64,000 nt of DNA from Morella rubra (lineage: Eukaryota; Streptophyta; Magnoliopsida; Fagales; Myricaceae): assembly GCA_003952965.2 (NCBI GenBank), contig CM025850.1, positions 6,994,125-7,058,124 of the forward strand, written 5' to 3'. Positions 31,105 to 45,935 of this stretch are shown here, in pieces (the stretch's first letter is position 1; the number at the start of each line of letters is the position of its first letter). The notes under the pieces were generated by a model that searched no databases, was not told the origin of the DNA, and saw only the letters and a list, made by a program, of their open reading frames with translations. Position numbers and translations under genes: made by a program.

Positions 31105-33001
31105 GGGTTACCAAGAGAATACAGGAACTAATCCAATGTGGTGGTCTTTGGTACTCTCTGTATTGAATTTTTTGAGGGTTCGGTGCTCGATCCTCTTCTG
31201 CCGCTTGTGCTGTCAATTGTCAAATGAAGGAGGAAGAGCGAAGGTGACAGAAGCAAAAGACAGTCACAAGAAAGGAACGCAAGGCGAAGTTTCCTAATTT
31301 TTGGTGGGTTTTGGAAGTATTAGAGGCTTGAGAAGATTTGAGATCAGGACAAGCAAAATTAACCTCAGGCTAAAAATAATCAGCCGTTTAAAGCCTAGTT
31401 TTACGAAAGGTTGTTCAGTAATCAACAAGTGGCGTTTCGTACTTCCATTAGACAAAAAGATAGTTTGGCTCATGACTTGGTCGTCCTTTTCCAAGGTATC
31501 TTTCCTCCCAACGGCAAAGGCCATCCTTAGAAGTTAGTCTCTTTCTCTCTCACGTACACCCAGAGACGCACACGAAATATACATAGGCTTCCCATAGAGA
31601 ATGCTAAACCAAGCCGAATTAGCAGTCCTTGACATATTAGAGGTATGCCTTTAGGATTTTCTGCTATTAGATTGGCTTTTGTCTGAGTAAGACCTAAGGT
31701 TCCGAGTTTAAAATTTTATAAGTGCTATCAACCATTTGAGGCCACTCTAAAAAATTTTTAATTTGATAATTGCTCGTTTTTATGGGAAAGGAGGATTGCA
31801 CAAACTTTGGAATTAGTCGAGATGCATGCATAAACTGGCTCGGACACCCATTTAGAAGAAGAAGAAAAAAACCCTCTAAACCTGTAACCTTTGAATTGCT
31901 GGTTGGGGATCTTTTACTATGACACCCCAGCAAAAGGACCAAATGAATATGATTTGAGTCATGGCCAGAAAACCCCTTCGTTCGAATACAATTTACTGTG
32001 GTTTTCCACCTAAACTTGGACGATTTCTACATTTTTCCAACCAATTTTGAAAGGAATATCTGTTGGGTTCGGCAAATTTCGGATCTCCCCCTAACCCATT
32101 GGCCTCATCAACCACTGTACCCCCCAATTCCCCCGGATGACTAAAACCTCATTACCCATGGAAAAAACCAAAAAGACTAGAAAGAACTTCGATTAAAAAA
32201 AAAAAAACTAGAAAAAAGGAAATTGTTTTAGACTAGTAGCCTGTCATCTAGAGAGAGCTAGCCACTGAACATGTATGGATTACCACACAAATTTCAATCC
32301 TGACATTATTAGAATATGTGAGGACTCAAAACTATAAAGACCGAAAATTTTCCCTCGTCAACCTTTCAGTGTGGCTTTAGATTGCCACATTTTCCGAAAA
32401 CACCGGCACAAAAATTTCCCATGCAGTTGAAAACCTCTTTAGTGGCAAACACAAACAATCGAAAATTTATATACACTCGGCAAGAATTCAACTTTTCAAT
32501 CCGCAGATCATCTCGGTTCTTTTCCTCGGAACAGCTCATTTGAACTTTAATCATCAAACACGTACAAAACATGACTTTAAACAGCAAACACCGATAACCA
32601 CGACTTCAATAATTTAATTTACGAAAAAGCAATTTCTTTTACACTGAGCCGAAAGAACGGAGTATAATTACATCCTCAATATTTCTAGATGAGGGTAGCA
32701 AGGTGAGCTCCTAAAAAGAAACTACATTAGCTTCAACCAACTACCCACTTCACTTGCATTTCTATTATCTCCCTACCTGACAATTTTGGTGTCAACTTAT
32801 ATTACTCTAGAGAGGAGGAGATCATAGCACATTATTGGTTTCTCAACCATATGTGCCACTCTCTACCCCTATTCTTTATGTACACACCTGAAGATGCAAT
32901 GAAGCCGATATGAAATGGATGAATGTACAACAGAAACTGCCCCAGCCACCAACAGCAGTCCCACATAGATGTTGATCACATGCATGAAAGTGTAAATTAC
33001 T
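31105..33001. other. intergenic between SYP124-like and VAL genes
   Basis: Divided between the SYP124 upstream region and the VAL 3' flank. AT-rich with poly-A tracts near 32190. No gene or element recognised. Confidence 0.5.
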
Positions 33002-36000
33002 CTACCCGGTGGCTGGAGTGGATACTGATGCTTTTATAGATAAAGTGGCTGGACAGTCTTCATCTGCATCAGAATGATTGCTGCCTTGGGTGACACGACT
33101 GCCAAGTTTTTCTTCCCCTGCCCCATTGCCTGATGCATTTCCACTGCCCCCGGAGCTTGAAAATCTCTTCTGCCTGGGATACCTATCACTTGCATCTTGT
33201 ATCAACTTCATCATGCCGCCAGAATCAGAACCAGGTGACAGCTCTTCTTCCCGCTCCGGCTGGATATTCAGGTCAATCTGACCTTTGAAAGGAGAAGTAG
33301 ACGACTTTGTCCTGTTAGGTTCATCATCAGAAACATCATTGGCCTCTCTGATTAGCTTTGGACTACTATTTCCTGTATTAGTAAATGGCAGGGCATCATC
33401 ATCCTGCAATTTCTCGGGTAATGGAGGCTGCCGCTGCTGCTTTTTGCGTGATGTTTCTGCTTCTTTCTCGGACTGTTTCTTTTCACGCCGCAACATTAGG
33501 GTGCGAAAACGTCGCTTCACCGTTAGGCAGACATTGCAGGTGCAACTTTGCTTGTGTTTTGGTCCCTTCCCACTAGGTGGCTGAATGCACACAATGCACG
33601 AGCAGCCAGGTCTATGTCGGGGGTGCTTTGTCGTGGCTTGGGATGATGCTGGGAGGGACTCACCCTCCCCCAAGATAGCTAGGTTTGCAAGAGTATCAAG
33701 TCCCTCCAGAGCTTCGACGTTATCTAAATCCTGTTTAGTAGCTTTCGTTTTCTTTGTAACAGCTGCCCAATCACAATGACAAGTTGCAAATTAGATGATC
33801 GGGAATGACATGCTGTGCACTCCTAGAACCACCGTGCAAAATGCACACGGGCCCCTGGGGGGAGGGTGGGGGGATACAATAAAGTCCAGAACCCAATACT
33901 ATGTTTGACTGTAAGCCTAGTTGGTGTCTTTAAGAATGATACAAGTTCTGAACATGGGACGGAAGGAAAATTCAATTTTATCTTTCAAGCAATTTCAAAA
34001 TTTATCTTTCAAGCAATTTCATACCTAAATTACAGCGCGGTAGCAGATCTTCAAGCTGTTCTGACGTCAATTCTTGGGCAGCTGAACAAATAGATCTGGT
34101 AGCAGAGAGGACCACAAACATATCAAGGGAATGCATTAACTCATTTATTATCAACTTTCTCTTCTGTGTCGGTGTGAATTTGTGTCTGCAGGTTTAATTT
34201 TCCAAGTGTAGCCATTTGGGAAACATGAGGCAAGATCTTCTAACATAAAAGAAAAGGAAAACACGGAAAAGTTGTCTCCTTGTATATTCAAAAGCTACTG
34301 ATACTTCATGCAACATGGTAATATTTTAGACAACACCACCACCCCTAATGACTTAACAAGAAAGGTTTAGCTGAATTCTTGATAATGAATTATTTGCTGA
34401 ATTTATTTATTTGGATTATTAAAAAAGCTCTCCAGACAACACTTGAGTTTAAACCCCACACATGCATCATGGACAAGCAATTGAATAACACAAATCGCCC
34501 AAATGACATGATTTCTCCATTTTGAACAAGGCATTCCAGATACAAGGTGGTATAAGACACTCAAACGAAGTCAATGGGAAAACCCAAGTTGCGACTCAGA
34601 AACAAAACATGGTCTACCTTTCTGGGTCCCATGAGTTATCAGAACATGCCCACTTTGAGGGAAGCAGAGCATTGGCGGGCAATTTGCGCCACTTGAAGCA
34701 GTCTTCACATTGGACCCACTGAATCTTTTCGCTGACACAGACAAAACACAGCATTGAAATTTGCCAGGCTCAGAGAAGATCATAATTAGACATTATCCAT
34801 TAAAATACAGAGAAAGCTTAAAGGTTCAGAATAAAACATAAAACAGAAATTATTTGTTTTCAATAAAGAAACAGTAGAGTAATAAATCTATGACAATAGT
34901 GGGAAGTTAGGTAAAATTAAAGACTCTTCTCACTGTTTTCTAGAGAAGAAGTTGGAGACCACTTTGACTCATGGGAAACAACTTCCAAAGAAGTCAAAAA
35001 TGGAAAGGTAAGCAACAAAAATTGAATAAGAATAACATATAGGAATGCCTGATCTTAAGAAAGTAATGACTTACATAAAACTGGGGGAATTTAAAATCTT
35101 AAGCAGATCTAAGTAAGATAGGTGAGTGATTTACCCCACATTATTGGTAACGAAAATTGTTGGCTTCCCAAGTATTGGTGCATCCTGCAATAATACATGT
35201 CAGAACTTAAAACACTGTACGGTTTCTAAAAGTTCATTCAATCAAAACACAGAATTAAAATACCAAGGGAAAGTTACACATCATATTTAAATCAACTTGA
35301 ATCGTCCCTTCTTTAATTGCGGAAGTTTGGGTTGAATATTGGGGGTGTTGTCAGCCACAAAAGAATAGATGATGAATACCATACCAGGATATATTTTCTT
35401 TCATAAAAACGACAATCTGTAGGTATCACTAGTAGAAATACCAAACTCTTCAAGAAGTTTATAGAAGTTTATAGCTGGAGGACCTAAGAGGGTGAGGGGC
35501 CCACTAAAGAATTTTTAGCTTCGGACATTATAGGTGTTCAAGAATCTTCATCTAGTAGTTTATTTTCTTGTTCATTCTTTTCTCTTCGATTTTTTTTTTC
35601 CTCCTTTGATACAGCCACGTCCATAACGGAACTGTAAAAATGCAGAGTTTTATATTGCTAGTCACACTCTGACCATTACTGGAACAATGCAACTACATTT
35701 CTAACTAACCTCAGAACCTGAGAGTCCTTTTTGATCCTGAAATAGATCAAAATCAACAAAAAGGTCCCAATCAATCAGGTCCTTTATGTGTCACATCTTC
35801 CTACAAGTGGCCAGCCACCAAACTACACATACCCAGAACCACCCAATGATGAGGTGCAGCATAGCATGTAACAAAATTATGCTATCTTTGCACATCACAT
35901 TTATGCTAATTCTGGCGTGGAAAAAGGAAAAGAATATGCTGGTTGGTTGGGCACTCCTATTTCTTGCCCACCGGTAACAAACATTAACCAAGGTACCTCA

Positions 36001-39000
36001 TACTCCTCAAACTCAAAGCCTTCAATCACCACAACACTGGGAACATAGTTAGGAGCAGGGCGAAGTAATCCTTGAGCTTCTTCCCACGTTAGCTTCAACT
36101 CTATCAGGTCCTCATTTTCAATTCTTAGGCGCTTGCTCTTTGGACGCAAGGTGCTGCTCTTCCTCTTCCTTGAGATTGATGATTTACCTCCTAGAACTTC
36201 TTTCGCTATGTATCCCGATTTATCAACTTTATTCCACGAACTTGGATCTACCAGTTCTGGCTGTTCAATTAAAGAAAAGAAAGGCAATTCTGAACCATCT
36301 CTTCAACGATGATCATTTAAAGCAACTTCACCAATCTCAGTTTGTAATACTTACATCTCCATGAGTAGAGACCCCATTCATGGTCTTATTTGTCTCATTG
36401 TCCTGTCAACAGAAACATACATGAGATTACTTGAATCGTTAGCTAAACTGATTATTCTTCTGAAAGTCAGATGTTTAGGGGTACAAAATGTTACCATACT
36501 TACGGTGGTGTTTGCGTCCCATTCCAAAATTTTGGCCTAAACAAATAACTATAAAATAATCTCTCTCCCCATCAAATCATCTCTTTCCATTACAATAAAT
36601 ATAAAAAAATTCATTCAAATCATCTCTCTTCACTTTTTCACCATCTCTCATATGCCAAAATTTTGGTTTGCAAACACCCCAAAATTATGCAACAGAATAA
36701 CTGATCAATTTGGATATTGGATGACCAAATCTACAATAAACTGAGGATAAAATACAGACAGATAGTGCAGTTCTTAAAGCATCAAGTAGCTTCTTTAAAA
36801 CAATTTCATGTGCAATTGCATCCTTAAACTCCAAACCGCCAAAACTGGTCCTCGAAGAAACTTTTAAAAACTGAAACCGGTTGTCTCTACGCTTTTTAAG
36901 TTAAAAATAAAGTGCTAGGCTACAGTATAAGGCAGAACCTGATCAGATGATGGAGCAGTCGAAGCCTTTCTGAATCCCATCACCAATTTTCCTTCTGGCT
37001 CTAACCGACTGAATGTTACTGAGAAAAAAAAAATTATCTGTTAGTGCAGAAAGAAAAGAATTATGAAACCATGATGCACCCAAAAAAACAGAGTTGCCAC
37101 CAAACTCACTAGGGAGATGAACTAAAGCATGAGAGAAGCATGTAGAAGACCGACATCAATTAAAAGGCAATATTCAGCATGAAAGTGCTTGAATAACTTT
37201 CAAAACTATGCCATGAAATGTAGAATCAAGTACATCAAAGCAGCACAAAACCAAGCCCAGAAAAACTACAATGAAGAAAGTAGGCCGCAGGTAATATTTA
37301 CACTGAGCTAAACCATGAAAATGGTTCCATTCAGCCCATGTAGAAGATTCAATGAATCCAGTTTTCAAAAAGCTAGAAGTTTCTCCAGTGATATCTGGTT
37401 AATTACCTATATCACCTGCTTGCAATTGCATGGACTGTATGCATGGTGTAACACCCTCCAAAACATACATTCTGCTGTTATTATTGGGCCAGAAGCGGAA
37501 CTGAAATATCCATTCTTTGCCTTTTGCATCCTGGACTTTAAGAGGTAATCCTTCAGGTTGAGAAATTGGCGGAAAGTAGGCCTGTCCCATGGTGAGCAAA
37601 TATTGTTATACAATGATAATCTGCATAAATAGTTGTGACAAACTAAAACTAGCATGCTTAATCATGAGAGTATCTTGTGTAAATAGGGAGGGCCAAAAAG
37701 AAATTCATTAAGAGCCATAGACATATACATCTCATGCTAAAGATTAAATTCAATTAAAATCGAAACAGCATGTACACCAAACATAATGAAAATCTTTTCA
37801 CAAAAAGAAATCCTTGTACACAATACGAACTAGGAATAACACCCATAGCAATAACTAAGCTTATCAACAATATGATTACTACTTATTTACGGTCTATTTT
37901 GTTTTAATTCGGTATATTAATAAAGAGAATAACAATCCAAGTAGAAAGAAATTAAGGGCTTGAATCAGGCATCAACAACTCATATGCGTTGAGAAGCAGA
38001 AAAGGAGGTACCATCAGAAAAATAAGACCTTCTCTTAACAGTGTTTTAACAACGTTTTACCAAACAGAGTTCTCTGCCGACCACTGTTCTCCCAGATTAG
38101 TTGGAAATCATTTAATTCCAATTTTGATGCTTTTTATCATCACAAATAAAGAAAACCACCCTATTTACTTATGAAGTGTTTTGTGTTGTAAATAGTTAAA
38201 TAGCTCTCCGTGGGTCCTAAAATGGAAATCAACATCAGAATGAAAAGGGATTGGTCAAGCTGGAAAGCAGCTTGGAAGCCTTTGCATCCAAGAATTGAAA
38301 CAAGAGAACTAATGCATGCATATTTCTTCTGTCATTATTATCCCACATGATGAGTAAGGAATTCCTTTAGTTTTCATGGATTGACCACAACAAATATATC
38401 AACAACAAGAGTCGTGAATTGAGAGAAACAGGAATATTTTCTGCGCAATCTAAAGAGCTTTAAGCATAGAAATGCTGAACAAAGTCAAAAGTTAAGCTGG
38501 GGCACCATCAGACTCACCTCTGCACATTTCTTTGGAAGCACTAAACGCCCAATCCGTCCAGCATCACTAGCACTCAACATTTTCTCAAACAAAGGAGTAA
38601 TTACAGAATTTGAACTTACATATGGTTAAGGATCATATGACGCAATACTGTAAGTAGGAATAATAAGCAGGCCCTGCATCTAAAACTCAGTAAACCAAAG
38701 CCAAGCTCATCTAGAAGACTCAGATATATTTCACATGAAAAATTTAATACAAATCACACCTCATTACTTGCAACTAAAGTGAATCAGAAAATATGAGATT
38801 TATCTAGTCAAAGGATACTCTCCAGATATTTGCTGAAGCTCTTGATCAGTAAACCTAGGCCAATACCGAGAAAGCAAGTGATTCCTCCCTCGTGCATCTA
38901 CTCGAGGTCTTCCATTACGAACCTGAGCTTCACCAGATAAGTCAACCCCACTATGTAAGTTACCGTGAAATTGCTTTGGCACAGGTGTAGGAGTTGTTCG

Positions 39001-42000
39001 CAAATGAGATCCACCAACCCCAATTTGACCATTTATTTCATTTGGAGATCCATGAGGCACAGTCAACCCAAATTTTGGGGTAGATGTATCCTCCTTTAGG
39101 GAGGAAGACTGTTGAGATAAACATGAACTATAGTTTTCCTCACACTTAATTCCTGAAAGAAAATTTTCACATCAATTTAGCAGCAACGCTACCTGTTATT
39201 TCTATAGGACAATTCTCACCAGCATGGAAGCAGGAACAAAGCAAATAATCAGAAAAATTTCCCAACCACCTTTTTTGTTGCTTTCTTTCTTATTCTTTTC
39301 AGAAAATATCATACACAAATAAGTGAGTACCTGCATTCCCATTTTCAAACATATCTCGCACACCAAGCTTCATGCTTCCATTCATCAATCTTTCGGAAAA
39401 ATCCTCGATTTTCCTTTTTTCCAGGGGAGAAGTAGATAGTCGTTCGCTGGAATTGAGTTTGTTAATGCCACTTGATATGTCACCTTCATAGGGCACCCTT
39501 GATTGTAACTCCGATGGAGTTACAGCAGAATTAAACAAACTGGGTGCCTGCCGCCATGGTACAGGACCTGATCCAGCCAACTGACTCCAATTTTTTATGG
39601 ACAGGTCTTTAAGTCTCTCAGGTAAAAGTGAATTAAAACACAAAGATGTTGGCCATGCTGGGTTTGGTGTCTGAAATACATGATGTCAAACACGGAGTTA
39701 TAATAGGATCAACAGTGCATCAAATGCAACTTGCAAATATAGAATACCACCACGTATGTAAGTATTTTTGCTGGACAATGCGCAGCAACTTATCTGCTCA
39801 ATATAAGTTTAAACCACTCTCAAACGGCCCCACAATAATCAGAGACTATTATGCTGCACTAATAAAATAAAAGGTGACTACTAAATAGTTTCAAATCATT
39901 CATGGATGAACGGGTTTTGTCATTTTTGGCAAAACTGGATCAACATTTGATTAGTAAATAGATGTGGAAAAAGAAGGGAAACTTGCGAATCAAGAAGACC
40001 ATAGCAAATACTATCTTAGTATTTACCATTACTAAAGATCCAGAAAAACATTATAAAAAGTGGAATAGATTAAGAAGAAAAATGGATGCATTAAACAATG
40101 GATCAAGTGAGAGAGTGTTGGGGGTAACAATCTAATGGAAGAGAGCATTATGATAGGACATGTTTCATTTCACTTAAAGGTTGCCTTATCATATATGAAC
40201 CCAACTGTCCAAATACTTTTGATAATACTTGTCAGATAGACTGGGTCAAAAAAATCTAAACCCTCTTTCCTGAAAAAATGTAAAGCACAAGTTGATCAAA
40301 TTTCTCTCTGATTAACCCACTTAAAATTTAAGAATCATACGAGAACTTTAAATCATTATCACTCTCTCCTAAGTTGAGGCAATTCTTCCTTCCTATTCTT
40401 CAGGCAATAATAGGGACAGCATAGTTGACTAGAAGTAGCAGTAATAAATTTCACATTTGTATGAAAACTTTAGTTCATTAAGTTCATTCATGCATGTCAA
40501 TACCATGCAACAGAGTTGACTCTAAGAAATATCAGGGAACCCTACGTATTGTGATTCTCTATACAGGAACATATTAATATTGATGCACTATCTTGATATT
40601 GAGAAATAGAAGTAGACCATTGAATCAATTGTACTATCTCCAGAGACGAGGCAACTTTTACCTCTTCTGAAAGCAATAAAATGAACTGTTTATTGAATTA
40701 AGTTAATAGTGACGAATTTCAATGCTCATGCCCAAAACTTAGTTGAGGAACTTCATTCACGTAAGCACATGCGTGCAGCTGGTTCACTCTCAGCAAGACA
40801 AGAAGACACTATATTTACTTTTGTAAGCATTCCACCAGACTGACCAAAAAGTTAAAATCTTTCTGAACTTGACTAATTGACCGTCTGACCAACAAAAATT
40901 AGTGAAATATGCTCAACCAAATGCAACTACTGATACATTCGCAATAACACCAAGGCATATGATTGGCCAGAATCTTAAAAAGTGCACAAAAAAGCAACCA
41001 ACAACAAAAACGATAAGAAAACGGACAATATTTGAAATCAATCGAAAAATTCAAACTTATACGTACCCAAAGGACATTTTTCCTTGCACACATCATGCAT
41101 TCAATCCCTCCAGGATCCAACAATGTAAATGCATGAACTGAAACAATACATCCACAATGAACTTGCTGCAAAGAAAGATTAACTGTTATAACCATAAAAC
41201 CCCAAACTTTCATCATAAGTATGCAAGATACCAATTAGATATCAAACCCACACCAAATAATATTAATAAACAAAAAAAAAATTTTGCCGGTTCACCTTCC
41301 CACAAGATTCACAACACCTCCAACCAGTAGCAGTCAAGTGGAAAGTCTCACAGAATCTTCCTTCCTCATAAATGGAACTATTGTCACATTGAACAAGTGT
41401 CATTTTCATATGATTAAAGATTGAGAATAAAGATACTCCAAAAAGATTAGAGATCTTCTTGATATTACTTGATAAGCAACATAACAAAGTGAAACACTTG
41501 CATTAATTTAACTCACGAGCCCCAGGACGAATGAAACAAGAGCAAGCAAAGTACGCAGACACCTATTAATTGCATTTTTTTTTTTATGAGCACCTACGAG
41601 CTACAAGAAAAATCACTGCTGCTACCAAAAATGCAGTTTAACAAAAAAGATAAATAAGCAGTGAAGGGTCTAATTTTACTTTGACAGAAACCATTTCTGG
41701 ACACAAATTCTAAAGGGTAGTAAGACACGTACACTCACAGAGAGAAGTTCTTATCGTAACTGAGTAACACAAAACAAAGACTATTTACCAAATAAATATT
41801 TTCTTAGGGGGTAAGAAAATAAAATCACATAGAAAAAGTCCACCAAATGAAAGCCCATTCAACCAAAGTTGTCTTCAAAATATTGTTCCCAAATTAAATG
41901 TCCTTATTCTACAAGGCCCCTTTTGGAAAGCACTCTCGTAAATGCAAAGTCGATTATTGAGTTTCCTCAATCAAATCTCATACCAGCAAACACAAAAATC

Positions 42001-42414
42001 TAAACCCAATTTTCCAGATTAGCCTTCCAACAAGCCCAATCTCCAGCTCCCCACTATTGCACAGACCGAGAACCGCATCCAGATTTAGTAAAAAAATCCC
42101 CAAAACCACAATACGAAGACTCCAACACCACGCACTGAACTCAAAAGCTCAAACTAATCCAACAACCTCCAAAACCTCGAAATTAAGCCAGATTAAACCT
42201 TAAACTCCAAAAAATGAAAAAAAAAAAAAGAAAAAGCCACTGTACCAGTCAACAAACGGTAAACACAGAAAACAAAGTTCGCTTACGCGCATCGATCACA
42301 GAGTTCGGCATACTCGCTGTTTCGGAGCCTCCAGCCCTTTCTGGAACGCTCTGATTTCAATTCCTTGCACTCCGGATTGTAGCACACTTTGGACGTCGAC
42401 GAAGCAGACGACAT
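33002..42414 (-). CDS. VAL1: VAL1/VAL2-type (HSI2/HSL1) B3 transcriptional repressor, complete
   Basis: Fourteen exons give 880 residues: 42414-42287, 41377-41296, 41165-41067, 39670-39331, 39152-38819, 38614-38518, 37581-37407, 37018-36939, 36402-36355, 36260-35997, 35184-35135, 34731-34618, 34095-34025, 33762-33002. All junctions are GT-AG and phases close. The N-terminal PHD-like zinc domain is residues 10-103 ([28 protein letters not shown]). The B3 domain is about 330-445 ([40 protein letters not shown]). The CW domain is about 566-615 ([15 protein letters not shown]). A Cys-rich [13 protein letters not shown] block follows, then an EAR motif DLNIQP at about 791. VAL proteins bind RY elements, read H3K4/K27 methylation and recruit Polycomb and deacetylase activity to silence seed genes and FLC. 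VAL1 versus VAL2 is not certain. Confidence 0.95.
36504..36680 (+). mobile_element. MITE in VAL intron 8
   Basis: The ends are inverted repeats: GGTGGTGTTTGCG...CCAAAATTTTGG on the left, and CCAAAATTTTGGTTTGCAAACACCCC on the right. The middle has the core shared with the repeats at 1541 and 55078 (TCATCTCTCTTCACTTTTTCACC). It lies wholly within the intron between exons ending 36939 and starting 36402. No clean target duplication was resolved. Confidence 0.65.
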
Positions 42415-42634
42415 CGAAAACTAGCCAGAAAGCCCAGCAGAAACGCTACACGAACACTACAAATTCAAAGCCCCATAGAGAACTTCAGCCAGAAAGTAGA
42501 AAAATCGAAATGGTAGACGCGGCCTGATCTGCAATGATATGAGAGAGAGATTCAAACAGAGAGAGGGAAGGGTTTTAGAGAGAGAGAGCGGTATTTCAGA
42601 AGTAAGAGAGAACGTAATAAATGTGCTGCTGTGT

Positions 42635-42644
42635 CTATATATAT
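42635..42644 (-). promoter_or_regulatory. possible TATA box of the VAL gene
   Basis: ATATATATAG on the minus strand, about 220 bp upstream of the ATG at 42414. It is followed downstream by GA/CT-rich leader sequence (42538-42600), common in plant 5' UTRs. Confidence 0.4.
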
Positions 42645-45254
42645 GAAATATACTTGTCTAAGAGGCTTTAAAAGCACGTCGAGTCTTGCGCTTCTCTGTT
42701 TTGTTCCATTAGGCAGAACGTCGTCGTTTCTCACTTCTCGTTCGTTAAGTTTCTGTTTTCTAACGACTCGTCTGAGCGAACAAGGGAGGGTGGTTTTGGT
42801 CATTTAAAGTTAATTTACTATAATCATCCACGTGAATAAAGAGGCACAGACTGGGCGAGTGTCCGGGATTGTGTACGGCGCGAGGGTATCGAGGAATGTT
42901 GAGCCTTTTATAAAAGAGTAATATTTGGCATCGTTCTTCGTTTTTTTCAAACCCTTTTAGAAAGAAACTAACTACTTAAGATCTTTAAATATATAAGATT
43001 CATTATTAAAAATTAATTTTAAACAGTTAGATTTTTTAAAAAAATTTAAAAAAATACTAAGCATTTCTTTTGTAAACAAGCAAGCGAGAAAATATCCCTT
43101 GCATGGCCCGCGCGGGGAGTCATGCAATCACGTAACGCTTACTTATGGGGTCCAACGACACGCGCTTTTTCTTTCTTTGACAAGTTCTCTCTGTCCAGAC
43201 GAGATTTTCCTCTATCGTTCTGGTTTTTGGTTGGTACTTTTTCTTTCGGAGCTGAACTTTGGAAAACATCAAATCTGATCTACAGTGAATAATCTAACTA
43301 CCCTAGGAGCTACTATGTCGTAGAATCTCGGTCAGTTTTGCTTTTTCGGAGTAGAAAAAGCCTGGGAATTGTTAAAACCTTCTCAATTACATTAAAGAAA
43401 ACATATCGACCTGCAAATCAATTAAGACAGACTCTAAATAGTAAAGAGAGCTTAACCAGGTATGGTACTGATTAATACTACATAGGGCTTATTTATAGAC
43501 TTGCTTCTTCTAGAGCAACCGGCAATAGCTGCCATGGGAAAAGGATTACTTAATTTGCTAGTTTGCTTTGAGCTTTTTCTCGGGTCCAATTATATACTAT
43601 TACTGGTCAGCTGGGCTGTGGAAAATCGTCTGTGGTCAAGTAATTTTCCGCAAGAGTCGGCAAACCACGCTGGAAAACAATGGGAGCCATGATGATCATA
43701 AACCCCACAAAAGTTTCCGACTTTTCACACTATAGCCTCGTATGACACAGAATATATACCAGCTCGAAATTTATCCCTCCAATATCCACGGGCGTGGTAG
43801 ATTTGTACTTGGGGTGACATTTTATTGACAATTATTTGTTTGCTGTCTGACTTCAATTTTTTTTTTATTAAATTTTGACCCATATGATAGACTTAATAAA
43901 TTAACTTCTTTGCAAATATATATATATATACGAGGCAAGCAAATGGGCGTGAGCGTGACTAGCTACCTTTTGCATGGAATTACCATCTGAATTAAACTCC
44001 TCCCTATCTGATCGGGGTCGAAGAGAAAGCCGCCGGTGAACGAGACACGGGAAAAGGACGAGCTTTGGGGGCCGGAGTGTGTTTGACGCAAGGACGTATA
44101 TAATATAAAGACATGCGTCAAGTATTGACATGTTGGTCGCTGTGGTCCATGCAAGTTGTTTAAGTTGAACAAGTCTTGGAAAACTCTGGATCAAGCGAAG
44201 GGAGAGAGAGAGAGAGATGCGCAAAGACGAAACGTACTCGATGACGTGATAAAAATACTAGACTGAGCCATGGGTGGTCATGATCAAGCTATAGCTAATA
44301 AGCATCGCTTCAATCTCGGCCGCATGTAACGACGTCATTTTCCTTCCTGTTCGTTCCTAGAAGAGACCTGACAAGTTTACACAATTATATAGAGATCGGT
44401 GGCGGACATCCACACGAGGCACATCTTCTTAATTATTGCCATTTGCCAAAGTAAGTACTGAAAGGACCTGGTCACTTCAAACCCCCATGTAGATAAGATG
44501 TATTTATGAAGTACAGTCAGGGTGTCATAGCGTGTGATCAGGTAGACACGAAGTGGAACATATATACACGACGTCAAAGGTGAAAAATAGTTGAAATGTC
44601 GGTTGGAAGCTAAACACAGGATGGTTGACGGTTGTGCTTTGATTATTTGTAGAGGTTTTTGTCGGTGGAATCTTATTATTTTATTAATAAGGATTAAAAA
44701 AAGGAATTGGGTTTAATTAACTGTTCAAAATTTGAGGGAAAAAGGACAGAAGCGAGTCCTGATATAAAAAAAAATACACTCGTGGGCTGGATATTCAAAC
44801 TTATTTGTGGTACAATCTCTACTCTTGCAATATTTTTATTTGATTCCAATCTCTATAGTAATAAATAATTAATACTAATGGTGAGAGGTTAATGTATTTA
44901 TTCAAAAAAATTTGTAGCGTTAAACTTTTAGGTGTGACCGTATTAGATTAAGTTGGCCTGAATCTAGTGTACATGAATATCACGAATGGTGCTTTTTTAC
45001 CTAATAAAAAGTATTTATAATTGTATATGTTTAGAATTTTTAGCCCTTTTTTTAAAGATAAAAACACATCATCTTCCTGATCTTCCATCGTCTGGACTCT
45101 TGGTAGCAGCTAATTAAAATCCGACTGTGGTCAAGAGGTGCAAAATAAGAAGCACGTAGCTTACCCTTAATGCGCGTTAACGAAAAGAGACTGAAATCGC
45201 AAAATTACTTGCCGTTTGTTTTCCGAGAAAAAAAAAAAGTTATAATAATGCTAA
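42645..45254. other. intergenic, no gene recognised
   Basis: AT-rich upstream flank of VAL and spacer. A dinucleotide AT tract lies at 43918-43930 and a GA tract at about 44204. Short open frames (43501-43692, 43901-44224) show nothing recognisable. Confidence 0.5.
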
Positions 45255-45262
45255 TCTTAGGT

Positions 45263-45935
45263 CAAGGCCGGCTCAAGGCAATTTAGGCAATAATTTAAGG
45301 CCTTATCCTGAGCAAAGTCTCATAAAGAGCAATTTTTTTTTTTTTGTGTGTTATAGATAACTCAAGAACTAAAAAGACAATTATTATAAGAAAAAAAAAA
45401 AAAAAAGAAATGACAAGATGCAATCTTTTCATATTTTTTTTATCATGAGTGGATTGTCTTTTTACTCATCAAACGATATGTTTCTCTCAAACCTTCTAAT
45501 CATTTTTCAGATTTCTGAACTTTGTTAAAAAAAAAAAAAATACCTATAAATTTTTTAACTGTGCAAGTTATGGGGCCTTGATGTCATGTATAAGAGTTTT
45601 ATAAGAATAATTAATAGAGTCTTTAAAGGGGAGTTTGTTTGTCTAATTTTTTAGAGCCTAAAATTTCTACCACACCAAACACATTTCACAAACTCTAATA
45701 AACTTCACACTTTTACACAAATACTTCACACATTTTACAAATCTCAATAAATTTTAATATTCAAAAAATTTCTAAAATTTTAAAAATATAAATATCAGTA
45801 AAAAACGCTACGTACATATCTTATATTAAATTTAATAATTTTCAGATATTTTAAAATATTTTATATTAAAATTTATATAGAAAGGTCTACTAATTCAGAC
45901 AGCCGTAGGCTACATTTGGCTTGAGCCGGGCCCTG
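45263..45935 (+). mobile_element. hAT-type non-autonomous DNA element
   Basis: 673 bp with imperfect terminal inverted repeats: CAAGGCCGGCTCAAGGC on the left, and CAGGGCCCGGCTCAAGCC on the right read inward. Flanks are TCTTAGGT (45255-45262) and CCTTAGGT (45936-45943), an 8-bp duplication with one mismatch, as expected for hAT. It has no transposase frame and an AT-rich interior with poly-A/T tracts. It contains a related but separate Tourist-like MITE at 45624-45800. Confidence 0.75.
45624..45800 (-). mobile_element. Tourist-like MITE nested in the hAT element
   Basis: Starts TTAAAGGGGAGTTTGTTTG and continues with blocks found in reverse complement in the 2628-2819 element: TAAAATTT(C/T)ACCACACC, AAACACATTTCACAAACTC, AATAAACTTCACA. 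The right end is not preserved, so it is a decayed or truncated family member. Confidence 0.6.

Noticed and set aside
30761-31297. 178-codon frame on the plus strand over the SYP124-like gene
   Set aside because: It is the antisense shadow of the syntaxin coding region and its upstream flank.
36500-36687. A TTA duplication around the VAL intron MITE
   Set aside because: TTA occurs at 36500-36502 and 36685-36687, but the right copy is four A residues away from the inverted repeat end, so the match is not convincing.
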